Program-made: the position numbers and the translations under genes | The notes under the pieces: generated by a model | What the model saw: only the letters and a program-made list of their open reading frames with translations | Told to the model about the DNA's origin: nothing | The model's database searches: none | Part shown: piece by piece, positions 1 through 12,312 of the stretch | How positions within the stretch are numbered: position 1 is the stretch's first letter | Layout of the letters: each line of letters starts with the position of its first letter | Assembly (NCBI GenBank): GCA_035041965.1 | Contig: JAPYMA010000663.1 | Coordinates: 62,001 to 126,000 of the forward strand | Reading direction: 5' to 3' | DNA from: Anisakis pegreffii | Taxonomy: Eukaryota; Nematoda; Chromadorea; Rhabditida; Anisakidae | DNA: 64,000 bases

Positions 1-837
1 ACTATGCTCCTCGAATTGGTGAATTCATGGCTCTCGTATCAGCAGTTGAGGTCTTACATTATCTTTTAATAGTTGCAAAATGGGTTCTTCCACTTCATAT
101 CATATCAAACCTTTGAATTAATACAAAATTCAGAAATGAGCACTGCTTTCGGAGATAACTAGGCTTACTTGTTCATCATTTCATTGATCCAATGGAATAG
201 TCTTCTAGAGATCGATCTCTTCGTTTGTTTTCAAACTCATGCACCATTTCTAACATTCCATGACAGTCAGTACTGGTTCTTTTCAGTTTCACTGTTATTG
301 ATTTGTCGTTCCCGATTGCAAACTAATCATAGAATACATTTTGTAAGTTTAACAATTTCAGCGATCGGTCACGCAAAGGAAAGAGAATGCGCTCATAATT
401 GATCTCTTTGATGTTCTTCGATTCGGTAAATCATTTGTTGCTATGTTCAGATAAATAAATAAATAAATAAATTCATCGATTAATCCGTCTTTTGCACAAT
501 TTTCATCGCGAACATAACGAATAGGTGAAGCTGACCACGTTCAGCGATGAAAACACGAACATTCAGATTGCTGTGATACGTTCCTTACAATTAGATAGCA
601 TCATGTTAAACACCTCTGTTGTCACTTGGCATGACTGTTCGCTAATCTAATGAACACACAGACATCGTTTGCGCGTTTTTGATATAAACTCTATATTGAG
701 CTGATACATGATCGATGTAATAAATTTAGCAAAACCTTAAACGAATGTTTATTTACATTGATGGATTATGTGTACGACTACTGTATTAGGAATGTGAGCA
801 TGTGTGATTACGAATCCAGTTGCGTACGTGGTGATCG
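1..837. other. Intergenic or intronic, no gene seen
   Basis: The stretch is AT-rich with no exon that I could support. Short ORFs here lack splice or family support. A short ATAA/AAAT tetranucleotide run sits near 452-472. It lies just downstream of the stop codon of the minus-strand gene ending at 838, so part of it is probably that gene's 3' untranslated region. Confidence 0.5.
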
Positions 838-1356
838 TTATGGGAGGCTCTCATCGGAATATTGCTCATTGACAGCTTTCGCACGAGTTTCAAATGGCGC
901 ATCATCACCGTGAGCAATCGCCACAACGGGACTACCGGATATTGTTCCACCTTAAATGCGACAAAACATCGAATACACACAAAATTGTTCAATCAGCAAT
1001 TCAGTGATAAGCAATCACTGTTATTGTTAGTGTGGGATTTGTTAGAATTTGCACAGAAACGTAGAAAGGGAGAAATCGTGTCGATAAGAAATTACAATAT
1101 TTAATCATTGAAGTGAACTGATCCCAACAGATTTATTTACAAAATGATATGTGACATTCGATGAGATGATAACAAAAAGAAGACAATAAACACGGTTTCA
1201 AGGAAGAAATGAATGTGAAAATAATTCAAACCAATGAAAGCTTCCTCGTGAACTGCATATCGTTGAGCCACTGATGAATGTGTCGAAATCTGGCACAGAA
1301 ACAAGCACGCAATCTCCAACGCTATTAGCATGGCCTTGTTGATCACCTTCATCTAA
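838..1356 (-). CDS. 3' part of an unrecognised gene, last two exons
   Basis: Two minus-strand exons fit together in phase. The first runs 1356-1254 after an acceptor reading GTCGCAG and leaves one base before a GTTCAC donor. The second runs 950-838 after TTTAAG and ends in TAA. The joined frame gives about 71 residues, beginning LDEGDQQGHANSVGDC and ending in a C-terminus that includes PVVAIAHGDDAPFE and finishes ESLP. It is acidic with no evident membrane segment. I do not recognise the family. Other frames across the same DNA give short hydrophobic ORFs that I take as shadows. The 5' exons are not resolved; a candidate lies at 1973-2050. Splice sites and a non-random composition support it, but no homology is claimed. 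Confidence 0.45.
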
Positions 1357-1482
1357 CTGCGACTAAATTATCAATCGATGGCTTTTGTTTTTGCTTCATG
1401 AAGTGACGATACATGAACACTGCTGCGTTATACACACTCGACCGAGCATTACTTTTTTTAAAATTAGCATTTCAAATAACTT

Positions 1483-1700
1483 ATTACGAGTTTATACGAC
1501 TTTCTACTGTTACCAGTATCACAAATAAGCTGGTTCCTTCTCAATGCATTACAGTCTTCCCTCATCAACCCTCATCTTTCCGTCCTGTTAGCGCAGGGAA
1601 TCATCCTGATCATTATGAAATCCTATTTTCGATCACTGAATTGGCGACGATAGAAGAGATGTAGGTGAAATCTCTCATACTGCCCAATGATCCTCAGCGA
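1483..1700 (+). repeat. Diverged dispersed repeat, copy 1
   Basis: Shares ATTACGAGTTTAT, a CTGTTACCAGTATCACAAATA block and CTCATACTGCCCAATGA, in order, with 19455-19680. An 83-codon plus-strand ORF across it (1413-1664) is probably not a gene. Confidence 0.5.
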
Positions 1701-1972
1701 AATGAGCTGGAAACAAGTTCCGAAATAAACGATACAACCCGAAATTATGCTAAAAAATAAGCCCAAAATGAGCCCAAAAAACCGAAGTGAGTTCTAAAAG
1801 GCATCTTACTTGCGAGAAAATGAATTTTATCATCAGTATGATGAATGAATGTCACAATGAAAATGAATTCAAGATTTCCTTCGAACTGATGATCCATCTA
1901 ACGGACCGAACGCATACAACAAACTTGAATGAATGAACTGACAACTGCGTGAATCGAATTCAGTGCTCAAAC

Positions 1973-2050
1973 TCAGTATAGTGATAAAATTTAGAGGTGT
2001 TGGTGGTTGCCGTGGTCTATATGCCTTCATACGATTTGCTCTGGTTCCTT
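1973..2050 (-). CDS. Candidate upstream exon of the 838-1356 gene
   Basis: After an acceptor CTTCTAG the minus strand reads, with one base owed from the previous exon, a basic proline-containing stretch (GTRANRMKAYRPRQPP then TPLNFITIL) to a donor A|GTTTGA. It ends in phase 1 whereas the exon starting at 1356 needs phase 0, so at least one more exon or another donor is required. The link to the downstream exons is inferred only from strand and proximity. Confidence 0.25.
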
Positions 2051-2840
2051 CTAGAAGCATTCAGAAAAAAGGAACAAAAAACTTACGAACTTGTTTCATT
2101 CGATTGTTTCGTTAGTGAATGATGGAATCGAATCACAAAATTCAAAAAACGCTGACATTTCGTTTCATTTCAAACGTCGCAGCGATTTTTCATTAAAATT
2201 ATTTATTATTAAATGAAATGTTATGAACCAACGCCCAATGAAATTCTAAATTTCGAACATTATTCCGATCAACTTTGTTCGTGCTTTTCCACTCTTTGTG
2301 ACAATGGAATAGGTATGATGCATCACATTTGGATCACGAAAGCATCTTGTTTATAAATCTCAACAACTCTTAAAGTTTACTGATTGAACGCACTCAGAAA
2401 CATTGAAATATGCACCGTTGATCGCATTTGCACCAAAGATCGCGTGAATTAATGCTGAAATTGTTCATTAAGAAGCAAATTCATTACGAACTCCTTGTGC
2501 AAGCATGAAAGTTATGTGGGCTGTAAAGTTATTTCATTCAATTTTAACGAAGGTGATAGAAGTGAAGCATACTTTCTCAGTTTAATCATTAAACTTTAAT
2601 GGGATCGCCACTAGAAAAATATGCATCGCATGACGTCGGCTGCAGTTGTGTTTACACAAGCGAAATCGATGAAAGCGCAACGAAATCGATGAAAAAACGA
2701 ATTCGACAAATCACATGAGACAACAAAAAATGATAGCTCTGAAAAAATTTTTTGTCCTTGGAACATTGGTATGATTCAGTGATGAGCGAAATATAATGAC
2801 GATAGATTATTGCTCTTCTCATGCTTACATGTTCCTGTTT
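2051..2840. other. Intergenic, nothing supported
   Basis: AT-rich DNA with short ORFs only. I see no exon with matching splice sites, no RNA gene and no clear repeat. Confidence 0.4.
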
Positions 2841-4480
2841 AAAGTCATATGTTACTCGGCCAAGCTACGGTAGGCTCGAAGATGGCTTGAAGATGGTAAG
2901 CAATGTAGAGCTATAGTAACGCATTGATATTGATCTATAGTGATACTATATCTATGAACGAGCGACATTGCACTTGTCGTTGAGATAGCTTTATGAAAAT
3001 AGCCATATCTCCTCAAGAGAGCAGAACTGCTCAACAAAATATATGTTTTTCTAAATTTAGAGATTCCGCCGGATCGAACGGTGCACACAAAGTTATATGT
3101 TACTGGGCAAAGCCGAGAGTACAGCAGGCTCGAAGATGATAACCCGTATAGCATTGAGAAAATAGCCATATCTCGTCACCTAATGATAATTGTGCGGCAA
3201 AATATGTGACATTCTGAAAGTAGAGATTGTGAACAATCGAATGGTGCAAAGAAAGTCATATGTTATTGGGCAAACCTGAGAGTACGGTTACCTTGAAGAT
3301 GATAAGCTCTATAGAGCTATAGTAACGCAATGATATTGATCTATAGTAATAGGATGTATGTGAATGAGCGACTTTGCGCTTGTTGCTGATATAGCTTTAT
3401 GAAAATAGCAATATCTTCTCAAGAAAGCGGATTTGCTCGACAAAATATACGCTTTTCTAAACGTAAAGGCTCAGTTGGATCGAATGTAGCCCAAAAATTC
3501 ATAATTTAAGGAGGTATAGTGATTTTCTTAATGTTATGCACCATTCCAATTTTAAACCTACCGTACTCTCAGCTTTACCCAGTAACGTGTAAATTTCTGC
3601 ACACCAATCGATCCAACAGAATCTCTAAATTCAGAAAAGCATATATTTTGTCGGGTGGTTTTGCTTTGTTGAAGAGATATAGCAATTTTATTAAAGCTCT
3701 CTCAACTATCGCAGTAACAATCACTGATATACAATGTATGGATCGCTCGATAAAGATCAATCTATACGTTACCACGAGAATATCGAAGTTGCGATCTTCA
3801 GGACCACCGTCTTCTCAAGTTTGCCCAGCAACGTATGAATTTCTTTGTATCATTCGATCCAGCTGAACGTCTACATTCAGAAAACTATAATTTTGTGGAG
3901 CAATTCCTCGTATTTGAGGAGGTATAGTGATTTTCTTAATGTTATGCACCATTCCATTTTCAAACCTACCGTACTCTCAGCTTTGCCCAGTAACATGTAA
4001 ATTTCTACACACCATTCGATCCAGCAGAATCTCTAGACTCAGAAAAGCATATATATTGCTGGGCAATTTTGCTTTATTGAAGTGATATAGAAATTTTATT
4101 AAAGCTCTCTTAACTAGCGCAGTGACACTCACTGATATACAATGTATTGATCACACGCTATAGATCAATCTACATGTTACTATAGGAGTATCGATGTTGC
4201 GATCTTCAAGACCACCGTCTTCTCAAGTTTGCCCAGTAACGTGTAAATTTCTGCACACCAATCGATCCAGCAGAATCTCTAGACTCAGAAAAACATATAT
4301 TTTGTCGGGTGGTTTTGCTTTGTTGAAGAGATATAGCAATTTTATTAAAGCTCTCTTAACTAGCGCAGTGACACTCACTGATATACAATGTATTGATCAC
4401 ACGCTGTAGATCAATCTACATGTTACTATAGGAGTATCGATGTTGCGATCTTCAGGACCACCGTCTTCTCAAGTTTTTTT
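2841..4480. repeat. Inverted array of 246/162-bp repeat units
   Basis: The left arm, about 2841-3485, carries three head-to-tail units. Each opens with a version of GTCATATGTTACTGGGC, seen at 2851, 3099 and 3262. The right arm, about 3517-4480, carries units in the opposite orientation, with the complementary motif CCCAGTAAC at 3580, 3826, 3988 and 4234. Spacings are 248 and 163 bp on the left and 246, 162 and 246 bp on the right. The 162-bp unit is an internally shortened form and occurs in both arms. The right arm stops at 4480, exactly where the next motif would fall. ORFs of 71-115 codons inside are translations of the repeat and have no support as genes. A lone unit lies at 7580-7775. 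Confidence 0.85.
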
Positions 4481-6267
4481 CTCCTTCTCAAAGCTTTTAG
4501 ATTATGACGTTGCCTTCAGCATTGTCGATATTATCATTACTACTGACTTTATAATTTTTCTTCAGATCGGATATGGTGTTAACGTTGCCAACATTATTCT
4601 TCTCATGTCACCTACATGCTCACTTTTGTCACTGCCATGCAATGCCTTTATACCCGGCTTCTGGGCTACCACTTCTTGTTTTTGAATATTTTTGTCGTTA
4701 TGACAAAAATATTTGACTATTGATATAATTGATATACTATTGATATAAATAATATAATCCTTCATAAAAATGGCAGTTTGATGGATTGAGAGTCACCGAC
4801 ATCGATCATGTCCTGATTCTTCCATGGCCTTTATCACCAAAGATTTGAAATTTTTGTGCCTTTGCCGGGATGCTTTTCTTGTATCCAGATAGAGTTCTCA
4901 GCAAGATATATACCAAGGGTCGTCGTGTCTGTGCAATGGGCCTATAGTTGTCAGTCGTATGGGCAAGATGTGATGCTGATTAAGTTGCGTTGTTATGATG
5001 GTGCTTCGAGGTGGAAAATACAGAATTAATAATCAAATTTTTTATGACCAACAATCATTTTCTTCCACAACTTGAATCACAATACGTTGCATTCAGCAAT
5101 AAACAAGCTCATCATAAAGTACAATAAAAACATCCACAACATTACAATATCAACACATCATTCACTAATCCATAAAAACAGCATTTTAAAGAAAATGTAT
5201 CACAAACATTCCAACTGACAAACCAATATATCAACGACACATTCTTAGATTTGTGTAGAAATACCATCCAAGGGATGAACCTGAAGTACCAGATTACAAA
5301 TTCAAGATGAAACAGTTTTTACCGGGATAAAAAATGTTTCGACATCTGAAACAGTGGCAGTCAAATAAATACAGCGCTCATTTTGAAAAAAAAAGTTACT
5401 CGAACGAGAAAAATTACAGACGCATTTTGAGGCATATTTTCGAAGTGATAAAACAATGGATGAAATGCATATGAGTAATCAAAACCAACCTCTGGTTGGT
5501 GATGACCAAAAATATTGACGATTCGTTGATCCCTTACGCCAAAACTCCGTCATAAACGACAAATCTGCAAATAACTAGCAAATCTGGAAGCTAGTTCGGA
5601 CAAAAGGATGATGTCAAATTGCCTGAAAAGTTGATTAACTGATGAATGAAAAACATGTTTCATTCGACAGATGTTTAACATTAACGCACTGACACTTCAA
5701 ACAAACTGCTAACATGGATAGTAATCAATTTTATGGACAAAAATTCGCGTAAGCTGAATAGCATCTTTTGAATCATTCGAATCGATCATCACAATTTTAA
5801 TAGGTTTTATTACCACTATTAAAAAATGAGATGACAAGACTTGAATGAATCGAAACACAACACAACACACGAAATAATTCGAAATTATAACTGCGTTATA
5901 TACCTCAAAATGCCGAAACAATGATGAAAGTATCAGATGAACGAAAACGTGTAAAAAATATCACAAAATATGAAGACCATATAATATAACATAGAGAAAA
6001 AATTGACGAGTATCACGAGGATTCAAACAAATTGTGGTTCGTTGGAACTGAGACAAAAGATGGCGTCTTTAGAAAGCAATAAGAAATCGTATCTAGCTAT
6101 CGCTTAAAGATGTGACTGATAAAATATCGCAAAAAATAAAGTCGATAAACACTTCTCTGAATTTCAGTCACATAACCCAGCTCGGTCTTGAACTGCCAAA
6201 TTTCTGATTACGCTTCAATCGCATTGAAAAGCTGAATCAGTCGAACTTGTAAGGTTAAGAAATAAAT
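4481..6267. other. Intergenic, nothing supported
   Basis: AT-rich sequence between the array and the fold-back repeat. Minus-strand ORFs near 4562-4765 and 5709-5921 are short, with no splice support or recognisable motif. Confidence 0.4.
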
Positions 6268-6705
6268 ACAGTTCAGATTCTTTGGAGAAGAAGGATTGAG
6301 AGTGAATGGGTGATGTGACTGAAATGAATGAGAAAATTAGCAGGACACAATGGAAATGCAATGCAGTAAACAATATCGGGAATGAGAGTGATGAGACATC
6401 TCGGGAATTGGACATAAAAATCACGTAGAGAATACGGGAGGGGAGTTGTATAAAGAAGTATGCAACGCGTGCATTCCTTCTGAATAGATACCTCCGACAG
6501 AAACTGTTCTCCCGTACTCTAACCATTCATAACGTTCTCTTCTCGGTTTTTACATCTGATTCCCACGATGTCTCATCACTCTCATACCTTCCACTACCCA
6601 CTGCATTCCATACCCGTTATGTCGTAATAACTTTCTCATTCACTTCAGACGCATCACTGATTCAATCTCATTTCTGTTTCTCCCCGTAATCTGAATCCAC
6701 TCATT
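6268..6705. repeat. Imperfect fold-back (inverted) repeat
   Basis: The segment from about 6268 to 6440 is matched in reverse complement by about 6540-6705. The best-kept block is GAGAGTGATGAGACATC, near 6383 on the left and as its complement near 6570 on the right. Flanking shared blocks include AATGCAATGCAGT-like and ATTCAGATT-like stretches. About 100 bp separate the arms. The arms have many substitutions, so this is an old fold-back element or a long hairpin. The 103-codon minus-strand ORF across the left arm is probably a by-product. Confidence 0.6.
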
Positions 6706-7579
6706 TCCTAGCCACAGCTCTTCTCTTGAATTCCGATTACCAATGGAAATAATGTGTACAAAACGAACTGCCACAACAACAACACAAACGAAATATTTGA
6801 TGTTAACATCGACGTGACTCTCTCGAAAGCAATATAACTCGGCAAATTAATTTGCTTATAATACCTCATTGAATCAAATCTATCAAATGTCACAAAATAC
6901 AAGAGGACTGCAGCAAACTTATTCTCTATGAGCATGCCATCATTCATCGAACAAACCATCACAACTTCCATATGCACAATTTTCAGGATGCTCTAACTGA
7001 ACGATTGATAAGCCCAGAAAGAGCAGTGTATGTCCTTGGATAGATCTCGTAATGGTACTAAGGGCTATATAAGAATTCGCACAAAAATGATCGATCATCA
7101 TTAAGATTAAGATACCCGAATTTCTTAAAACCCGTCACTTCAGGAAATTTTTGATTTATGCTCACACTTTCATGAATTTCAAGATAATTACATCAATTGA
7201 AGCGTCACAGAAGGCTTCTCGCATGCCGATATGAGCGAAATAACTCTTTCTGATTTATTCCGAGCCCGCATCAGCACGAAGCCTAACAGTTAGCTTTTTC
7301 TTGATGACGATATATCTGAATTGCTTGAAGGCTTCATCCAGGAACATATACACTTTTCAGAAACCGGAAGTCATTGTCTATATGATGATTATCGAGAAAT
7401 ATAATGATGCTGAAAAGGCTAACGGTAAAGGAGACATCATTTGATCAATATAGAAACAGTGCATTGAAGCGAGCGACGCCGCTTCAATGAGATACCATCA
7501 GAAAATCAGCTATTCTTCTCAAAGCAAGCAAAATTGCTTGAGAAAATATTTTTTCTAAAAGAGGAGAATCTGGGGAATT
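6706..7579. other. Intergenic, nothing supported
   Basis: No exon with splice support was found. An 89-codon minus-strand ORF (6708-6977) has hydrophobic segments but no start context or neighbour that supports it. Confidence 0.35.
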
Positions 7580-7775
7580 TGACGGAGTACAAACTAATAT
7601 GTTACTGGCCAAACCTGAGAGTACAGTCACCTTGAAGATGGTAAAGATGGTAACCTCCATAGAGCTATAGTAATGTGTTGATATTGATCTATAGTGATAG
7701 AATGTATGTGAATGAGCGACTTTGCGCTTGTTGTTGATATAGCTTTATGAAAATAGCAATATCTCCTTTATATCG
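7580..7775 (+). repeat. Single dispersed copy of the 2.8-4.5 kb repeat unit
   Basis: The motif ATGTTACTGGCCAAACC at about 7599 is followed by the same internal landmarks as the left arm of the array: a paired GAAGATGGTAA, a TATTGATCTATAGTGATA block, GAATGAGCGACTTTGCGC and TAGCTTTATGAAAATAGC. It is in left-arm orientation and lacks the 3' third of a full unit. Confidence 0.8.
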
Positions 7776-9014
7776 TGCAACTTTTTTGGGAAATGATTTT
7801 CTTAATGAATAAAGCGCCAATAATGTGAGATTCGGCAACTATTCGCTTGCAAAAGTTGTCTATGAAATCGACTACGCTGTGAAAAATCATCGATAGAGCA
7901 TGTTTTCGTTTGGAATGAATGTAAATATTATTCGAATGATATTATTGCGTATTTGCATAAATATATACCATGTGAGTGGGATCATTGCGAAACGTCATTA
8001 CAGCGAAAATAATTCCTTTTCATAAAATACCACTTCGGTGTTTATGACTGTGGTAATTTAGAGCGAATGTTGACATATAGGACTGGAAAATATTCGAATT
8101 TTAGGTCGAATGAACTGTTATGAAGATCTGTTGCAGTTAGCATATCATTTCATTCTCTGCTTTGAAAACATTTGAAAAGTAGACTGTTTTGATCTAAAGT
8201 TGTTATTGTTCAGCAGAATTAAAACCTGAAACGGGAATATTTGAATGCTCACTTCCAAATCATTTGCGTCATCAATGCTAGATGAAAAACAACCGTTCAG
8301 TGCAATGTATGCAAATTATTGTAAGCTCCTTTCAAACGAAACCAAAACACAATTTATTGTTGTATGAAATTCGCCGTATTTCAAACATCCAAATTAGAAT
8401 CATACCCAATCAAGAACTAATAACAATAAAACACACTTGTTGTCTTATCTACAATGTGCATTCATAGCGAGTATATCTCAACAGGTTCGTTCGACTGAAT
8501 CGGATCGTGATCACTTCATATAAATTCGTGACTCTTTGGCAAATCGTCTATAATCAGCTTCTCATTTATACTAACAGTCTAACAAAAAGTACATTTTATA
8601 TGATAGCAACTATCATAAATACAGACAGATATTTACAAGTTCTTAATGCAATTGATAGCGGGTCGAAATTAACAACAGATGGTCACAGTGAACATTTAAC
8701 ACCTGTTTCATGTTTGAAAAGATATGTGCTTTTCAGGAATGAAGAGGAATGCAATCGATGTTCGAATCGAGATATATAATACCGAGAAAGTAATGACAAT
8801 ATCACTGAAATATTCCTAGAAGCGATCGTTGCACAATCAGAGAGCATACTTTGATGAGTGTTGCCAGTGACTTAATTGGTTCGCTGAAAAAAATGCTTTA
8901 AAATCAACTGATATCCCATTAAAAATCAGCTGAACCCAAAGTATTTGCTGTTGTTGTAGCATCTAGACTGTCATGTTAATTTTTCTGCAATATGCAGCAG
9001 AGAGAGCATCAGCC
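7776..9014. other. Intergenic, nothing supported
   Basis: AT-rich. A 90-codon plus-strand ORF (8507-8779) ends in a charged, cysteine-containing tail, but I found no acceptor, donor or family signature to support it. Confidence 0.35.
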
Positions 9015-9096
9015 CTAATTTCTTTTAGAGCCATCGACATTCTTTGCCGACGCTCGGCTTTCTCCGTCTTCGAGCGATTCACTCACATTAAAAGTA
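9015..9096 (-). CDS. Candidate terminal exon, acidic/serine-rich tail
   Basis: After an acceptor ATGCAG the minus strand reads, with one base completing a codon, 26 residues beginning TFNVSESLEDGESRASAKN, then TAG. The composition is typical of a hydrophilic C-terminus and the local GC content is above its surroundings. It could be an alternative last exon of the membrane-protein gene that begins upstream on the same strand (9624-10947), or belong to an unseen gene. I found no phase-compatible donor in that gene, so the link is unproven. Confidence 0.3.
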
Positions 9097-9623
9097 CTGC
9101 ATTGAGGTCGTGCACGTCGATTTGAATGTGGTGAAGATTTGATGAATACAACCAACAAAAAACAAAACAATTTTGTACATATATGTTAACCCGGTGACAT
9201 ATACTGCCATACATTCCGAGGTGATTCGAAAGGAAAAAAAGCGAAATTATGCACTCATTTCATTGTTTGAACCGTCTCAGAATGTAAATTGATTTCGTTG
9301 ATAGCAATTACAGCGTTAATAGTGCGAGAGTAAGGTGAAGAGAGGCACATGAAAGTTATTTGAACCAGGTATCATACAATGCGGATATGACAAATCAATG
9401 ACCGATGACTGGACACCGTCATCATGCCAACACCAACACTCCAGCAAACATCAATTACAGTAGGTGAATGGACAGACTAAAGACGATAAAATCAAAAGGA
9501 TAATCGAAATATACAGTGGAAATGTATAGTCGAGAAGCAACTGATAGCATCAGAGTTGATCAGAGAACATATACAGAAAAATCTGCAAAGTTGTTGAAAA
9601 TGTTGTTGTTTTATACATCCGAC

Positions 9624-10947
9624 CTATTTTCTGGGCAGAAATTCACTTCTTCTTCTCCTCTTATTGTCATCAAAACCGGGTGTTGTTATGGGTGTAGCCA
9701 TAATTCGTTCACGATCTTTCAAAAAACAATACGATCGTACAACAACTGAGAACACCAAGTAATTGATTACTATCGAAGCCGCTATTAGCACATCCATTAG
9801 AGCTGAAATTCATAGTGTAAATCAAAAATATTGTATAATAGCCATATGTAAACCAATAAAATGCAACGTGCCAAAGCAATAAAGCAAAATATCTTTTAAA
9901 CATTTAATTCAGGTTAACAACTGCTCTAGCCAACAACACAACACCAATTTCCATTAATTGATCAGAAATCATGTGTTATTCAGTTATCACGAAACTTCAA
10001 AACGTCAATATTTACCTCCAGCTGATTTAATTATGCATGAATATTTTCTGTTCACATCAGAAACTTCTTTCTAGTCTACCTAGCGTTCAGGCGACTGAAC
10101 TATTTCTGATCGATCGGGTTTCATTTCTCGATGCCGTTCTGATGGAAGAAGGGATTTGAGGCGAGAAAGTGGTCTCCTCTTTCAGAGCTTCACGAAACAT
10201 GTAATGGTGGATAACGATGTATACTCACTCAATAAAGGCATACGAGTCGCTCTTTCATTCGTTATCGCGTTCAGCAAGCAATGCTTGTTCAGGAAGCACA
10301 TGACCAGCGTGGCACTCAAAAAGCCGAAAGCGATTATGAGTGTGCAAACGAACGCACCCTGAAATAGATTCGCGACCGATGACGAGGATGCTAACAAAAT
10401 TCGAATGAATCAGTTTGGAATGAATCTCGAAAATGAACGATTTTTGTTGAAACGGTGGTTTCAATCGATGCTTTTTGTTTGCATTGAAGCAAGGTAAAAG
10501 AATATTCACGATGATTTTCCGCTGAATTTGTCACAGCAGTTCATTTGACGAATGATTAAATTGTTCTAGATGTAATAGTTGGATATGATGATATTAGCAA
10601 TGTAAATTGATGATTTGTTGATATAATGTGTCAACGAGAGCAGCGGTTCTATTGTATGATCGATTATTGAAACTAGTGATGCAATTGATCGTTCGATTTG
10701 TAAATATAAGGGATATATATGTTAAGCGTGCGGATAATGAAACAAACGAACGAACCTGTACGGTAATGAACGGAATCAGTAAACGTTTACGCTCAAAAAA
10801 TGCACCACTCACTAGTGTGCCAAATAGAGTGAACATTAGCGCAATGATGATTATTGCATTACGACTGATATTACCTCGATAGATCGTATGCCCTGCGTAT
10901 AATGATAAGCTGATTAGCATACATATCGAGATGATCTTCGTTGCAAT
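9624..10947 (-). CDS. Four-helix membrane protein, 5' exon missing from model
   Basis: Three phase-matched minus-strand exons: 10947-10756 (ATTGCAG acceptor; donor CAG|GTTCGT, phase 0), 10358-10229 (TTTCAG; donor A|GTGAGT, phase 1) and 9802-9624 (TTTCAG; TAG stop). They encode about 166 residues with four hydrophobic segments, around IISICMLISLSLYAG, AIIIIALMFTLFGTL, VCTLIIAFGFLSATLVMC and LIAASIVINYLVFSVVV. A hydrophilic tail follows with ATPITTPGFDD, then a basic cluster KRRRSEFLPRK. Four helices with a short cytosolic tail resemble nematode LAPTM-like proteins, but I see no diagnostic motif. An ATG at 10965 could start the first exon. However, the paralogue at 13900-14697 has its intron exactly at this acceptor, so an upstream exon is more likely. 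Confidence 0.65.
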
Positions 10948-12312
10948 CTGCAATATCGACTTCATTTAGCAACATTCTTACCAGCAACTTCAACCATATG
11001 ACAATTGTACTGATACGGAGGTTGGTAATAAATAATTTTACCACAAATACGAATTTAGTTATGAATTGTAAGATCGCTCGTTCTGTGACTACGGAAACGA
11101 TAGTTGAATGTATATTCATAGGAGATATGATGTTGTGAGCACGCACGTAGCAATGAATTGGATGCATGCAAAAAAGTGCCACTACTCAACATCGCTTGAA
11201 CTAAATCTGAAGAAACCTCAGAAAACAGCCTGAATTTGATCACGTTCCCGAGCAAGCTCTGATCAGATAAAAGTGGAATGCGATCAAACAGTAGGCAGAT
11301 CACCGACCCCAGCCAGTGAAAGCTTCATCTTTTCAGAGTGCTAATGACAAAATTACCGCTTTTAACCGCAAAATGATTATTAACTACCGCAAATTGATTA
11401 TTAACTACGTCGACGAATACAGTGAATGATGAAATTTGAGAAAATCCAGCTACTTTGATCAACGTTGAGATTCGATACGAGTAATGTGATTTCAACGAAT
11501 GAATGTTTCTGCTCGTAATTTTCTATTCGGGACTTGACGAGGTTCAGCACTAAAGAAAAGTATGTCTTGCATGTTTCGGCTCAGCAAGCCATCATTTATA
11601 CCTAAGTAGGGTCCTCTGGAAAGTCTGCATCCCCCGAATCGATGAACAATTGGATTCTGCTACAAAAAGATTCTTACATAATTTTCTATCATGAATTCGT
11701 CTAAAAAAGACTGAACTGCCATACATATTCCGATTCTAAGGAAACGGCAAGATCAATATGCTATGATGTGAAGTGAGTATTGCGTTAATCAACCATGATT
11801 AGCACAGGTATATGGCAGAGGTTGTTCTCATAAGAAAATACGATAACTGATTAAGGTGAATGTAAGCAACGAACCAATGAATGAAGTAGTGAGAAGGCAC
11901 ATCGATAGTCGGACTTTTGTGAATCGAATTTAGGATGAGACATAACCCCGGCGAGTATAGTCATGACTTCTACACGGATATGACGGATATGCACATCAAC
12001 TCAATGAAATCGACTGACGAACAACAACGCAGCAGTAATGCTTTAGCAGTGTGTCACGAACGCTATATTTTATGAACATATTTTATGTGGTATGACGATC
12101 ATGTTACCATCGTTGTATAATATTTGTTCATTGTGTTAACAGTCGTCATTGAATTATTCATCGCCACCAATTATGCCCTTTCCCACTCGCTGATTGTTAA
12201 TAAATTTCACTGTTTCACTGATTAGCAACACGGCTTCTATACAGTTCAGGTATATATCAGATACTGATATTGATATTTAAGTGTAGTTGAAACTGTGACT
12301 GCATCAGTCAGG
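10948..12312. other. Gap upstream of the four-helix gene
   Basis: The missing first exon of the minus-strand membrane-protein gene should be here, but no exon ending in phase 0 stood out. Several overlapping minus-strand ORFs (10871-11303) show no splice support. No repeat was recognised. Confidence 0.3.

Noticed and set aside
2852..4685. Several ORFs of 66-115 codons in the inverted array taken as a small gene family
   Set aside because: They are shifted translations of the same repeat unit, in both strands, with no consistent start, splice site or protein-like conservation.
6215..6526. 103-codon minus-strand ORF as a membrane protein
   Set aside because: It lies on one arm of a fold-back repeat; the hydrophobicity follows from AT-rich, T-rich codons.
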